Shown here piece after piece: positions 62,405 to 64,000 of a stretch of DNA of 64,000 nt. The stretch's first letter is position 1, and each line of letters opens with the position of its first letter. The notes below the pieces were generated by a model, which had not been told where the DNA came from, ran no database searches, and worked only from the letters and a program-made list of their open reading frames with translations. The position numbers and the translations under genes are program-made. The DNA comes from Roseateles noduli (GTDB lineage Bacteria > Pseudomonadota > Gammaproteobacteria > Burkholderiales > Burkholderiaceae_C). The stretch is from NCBI GenBank assembly GCA_002205125.1, contig NIOE01000004.1:550010-614009 (forward strand), in the 5' to 3' direction.

Positions 62405-63217
62405 ATGCACACGGTCTCTGACCTTCTCGCCGCCTACGACTCCCAACTCCGCTCCGACGCCGAGACGCCGAGCGCCATTGCCGTCACGCGGCTGGGACCG
62501 TTGCGGCTGGTGACCTTCGCGCGCGGTCGTGGCTTCGTGACGTATCGCGATCTCGGTGGTGCGGATGCGCAGGAGATCCATCGACTCGTCGGAGAAGCCT
62601 TGCGTCACTATCAGGCTGATCCCGCCATCACCCATGTCGAGTGGAAGTCGCGCGGGCACGACCTGGCACCGGGGCTGCATGAGGCGCTCCTCGCGCATGG
62701 CTTCGAGCCCGATCCGCCGGAGTCGATCATGATCGGCGAGGCGCAACTGCTGGTCGCCGATATCCCATTGCCGGAGGGCGTGACGATGCGCACCATCCGC
62801 GAGCCGCAGGAGGTGGCGCGCATGTGCGCGATGCAGGCGGAGGTCTTCGGCGACGTCGATCCGGGTCCGATGACGCAGTCGCTGCTGGAGCGGCTCGCGC
62901 GCGACGACGGCATGTCCTTGTGGATCGCGCAAGCCGATGGAGAGGTGATCACCGCCGGACGGCTGGAGCCGGTGGCCGGCACCACCTTCGCCGGGATCTG
63001 GGGCGGCGCCACGCGTCCGGCGTGGCGCGGGAAGGGCATCTACCGCGCATTGACCGCAGCGCGGGCGCGCGAAGCGCTGTCGCTGGGGAAGACGCTGATC
63101 CACAGCGACTCCACGGACTTCTCGCGGCCCATCCTCGAAGCCTCGGGGATGGTGAAGGTGTCGACGACCACGCCGTACAACTGGCAGCGCCAGACGGCGC
63201 TCGGTGTCACGCCCTGA
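62405..63217 (+). CDS. GNAT-family N-acetyltransferase
   Basis: 270 residues. The acetyl-CoA-binding block is seen in the C-terminal half: GGATRPAWRGKGIYRALTAARAREAL, with the R-G-K-G-I pyrophosphate loop. The N-terminal half (about 120 residues) may be a degenerate second GNAT fold. Probably co-transcribed with the small gene upstream (4-bp gap). Substrate unknown. Confidence 0.87.
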   Translation: MHTVSDLLAAYDSQLRSDAETPSAIAVTRLGPLRLVTFARGRGFVTYRDLGGADAQEIHRLVGEALRHYQADPAITHVEWKSRGHDLAPGLHEALLAHGFEPDPPESIMIGEAQLLVADIPLPEGVTMRTIREPQEVARMCAMQAEVFGDVDPGPMTQSLLERLARDDGMSLWIAQADGEVITAGRLEPVAGTTFAGIWGGATRPAWRGKGIYRALTAARAREALSLGKTLIHSDSTDFSRPILEASGMVKVSTTTPYNWQRQTALGVTP

Positions 63218-63324
63218 CCCCCTCGGTCGCGGGAGCCGGTACCGAGCAGACGAGGCTATCGTCGCTGGCGTTGCGGCGCACACACTGCGCGGCGTCGCTA
63301 CCAACCGCTCCGGCCTCCACGTCC

Positions 63325-63750
63325 ATGTCGCCCCGCTTCATCTTCCTGGCCTTCAGCGTGCTGCTCTATCTGGGCTCTCTCGCGCTGCCGGCGATCCGCT
63401 TCGCCAACGGCGACCATCACAGCGGCTTCTTCCTGCTCTGTCTGGGCTACCTCAACGGCACGGTCCATTGGCTGGCCAATCCCCTGGTGTGGGCGGCCTG
63501 GGCGCTGCTGGCCCTGAGACGGCCTGTGCTCACGCTGATCGTGCTGGGCGCGGCCGTGGCCTTGATGCTCGGAGCGCTCCAGGTGCGCGAAGCGCTCTGG
63601 TCCTGGAACAGCCTGGCGGCCGCCCGCTTGAAGGTCATCGGCCTCGATGCGGGCTATTGGGTCTGGCTCGCGAGCGCCGTCGTCGCCGGGATCGGCGCTC
63701 TGGGCGAGTGGGGCAGCCGGGTGGTCGAGAAGGCTAGCGAATCGCGGTGA
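63325..63750 (+). CDS. Hypothetical membrane protein
   Basis: 141 residues with four hydrophobic segments (FIFLAFSVLLYLGSLALPAI, WLANPLVWAAWALLAL, LTLIVLGAAVALMLGAL, and VWLASAVVAGIGAL). No recognised family. The ATG lies in a CCACGTCC context without a clear Shine-Dalgarno site; the long upstream frame overlaps the acetyltransferase and is not coding. Confidence 0.65.
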   Translation: MSPRFIFLAFSVLLYLGSLALPAIRFANGDHHSGFFLLCLGYLNGTVHWLANPLVWAAWALLALRRPVLTLIVLGAAVALMLGALQVREALWSWNSLAAARLKVIGLDAGYWVWLASAVVAGIGALGEWGSRVVEKASESR

Positions 63751-63785
63751 GCGGAGCGTCGGCCCGGCGCGTCGCGACGCGTCGC

Positions 63786-64000
63786 TCACTTCGCCGGATC
63801 TTCTTCCGGATCCTGAGTGCCCGCAGCGGCATGACTGCCCGCTGCTCCGAGCCCAAGCCCTGCGCCTAGCCCGCCAGCACCTGCGCCGCCGCCGCCGCCG
63901 CCGCCACCGCCACCGCCACCGCCACCGCCACCGCCACCGCGCGAGCCGCCCTCACGCCCACCGGCGCCACCGCCCTTGCCACCGCCGCTGCCCGCGGGCC
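63786..64000 (-). CDS. Glycine-rich protein, C-terminal part (5' end outside the window)
   Basis: The minus strand is open from the window edge to a TGA at 63786-63788 for at least 71 codons. The translation is almost all Gly with scattered Ala, Ser, Arg and Lys, a run of about 18 Gly encoded by GCC/ACC-type triplets, then a polar end (AAAGTQDPEEDPAK). It may be a secreted or structural protein. Too short and repetitive to assign. It converges on the membrane-protein gene with 35 bp between. Confidence 0.6.
   Translation of the reverse strand, partial: PAGSGGGKGGGAGGREGGSRGGGGGGGGGGGGGGGGGGAGAGGLGAGLGLGAAGSHAAAGTQDPEEDPAK

Noticed and set aside
61993..62412. Minus-strand frame of 139 codons opposite the 93-residue gene
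   Set aside because: The + strand frame has a better ribosome site and sits tightly before the acetyltransferase. Not fully excluded, since both are small.

Overview
The window is G+C-rich (roughly two thirds by eye) chromosomal DNA, coded densely on both strands with many ATGA start/stop overlaps. Gene content (CIRCE-controlled groESL, DUF1631 proteins, a PEP-CTERM protein, a TonB-dependent carbohydrate receptor) and codon use suggest a betaproteobacterium of the Burkholderiales, probably near Roseateles/Mitsuaria. The genus is an inference. I saw no rRNA, tRNA, CRISPR array or transposase.

Layout. 0-9 kb: housekeeping genes (engB 3' part, a patatin/beta-barrel autotransporter, a tandem DUF1631 pair, groSL with terminator, CIRCE and promoter). 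9-12.9 kb: a copper-bufferin (DUF2282/DUF692/DUF2063/DoxX) operon facing an ECF sigma factor with a DUF1109 (NrsF) anti-sigma factor. Two divergent GTAACC-N16-CGAA promoters lie between them. 12.9-15.7 kb: an Lrp/AsnC regulator divergent from a triple fusion of cysteine desulfurase, metallo-beta-lactamase-fold persulfide dioxygenase and rhodanese.

15.8-46.4 kb: a large polysaccharide-utilisation locus. It encodes secreted glycosidases (BNR propellers, two GH43-like, GH2, GH16), glycosidases without an obvious signal peptide (GH5-like, GH30), a TonB-dependent receptor, two sugar ABC transporters (a MalK-type set and a YtfQRT-YjfF-type set), the Leloir genes galT-galK-galM and an HTH regulator. 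Three copies of one inverted repeat precede the GH43, galT and TonB-receptor units. The parts fit a galactose- and arabinose-containing polymer such as arabinogalactan: outer cleavage, TonB uptake, periplasmic trimming, ABC import and galactose catabolism.

46.4-53.8 kb: accessory region with a HigBA-like toxin-antitoxin operon carrying a third gene, an SDR enzyme with a divergent AraC regulator and YddG-like exporter, a degraded ABC-3C (putative anti-phage) operon, and small VOC, monooxygenase and DJ-1/PfpI genes. 53.8-64 kb: a membrane-anchored C13 peptidase, a stand-alone EF-G paralogue behind a structured leader, a PEP-CTERM protein, a Tat-exported phospholipase C with a dockerin-like C-terminus, a candidate structured small RNA, small membrane and hypothetical proteins, a GNAT acetyltransferase, and the 3' end of a glycine-rich protein cut by the window edge.

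Most notable: the sulfur triple fusion, the bufferin/ECF module with its paired promoters, the in-frame palindromic insertion in the YtfR-like ATPase, the ABC-3C remnant and the EF-G leader.
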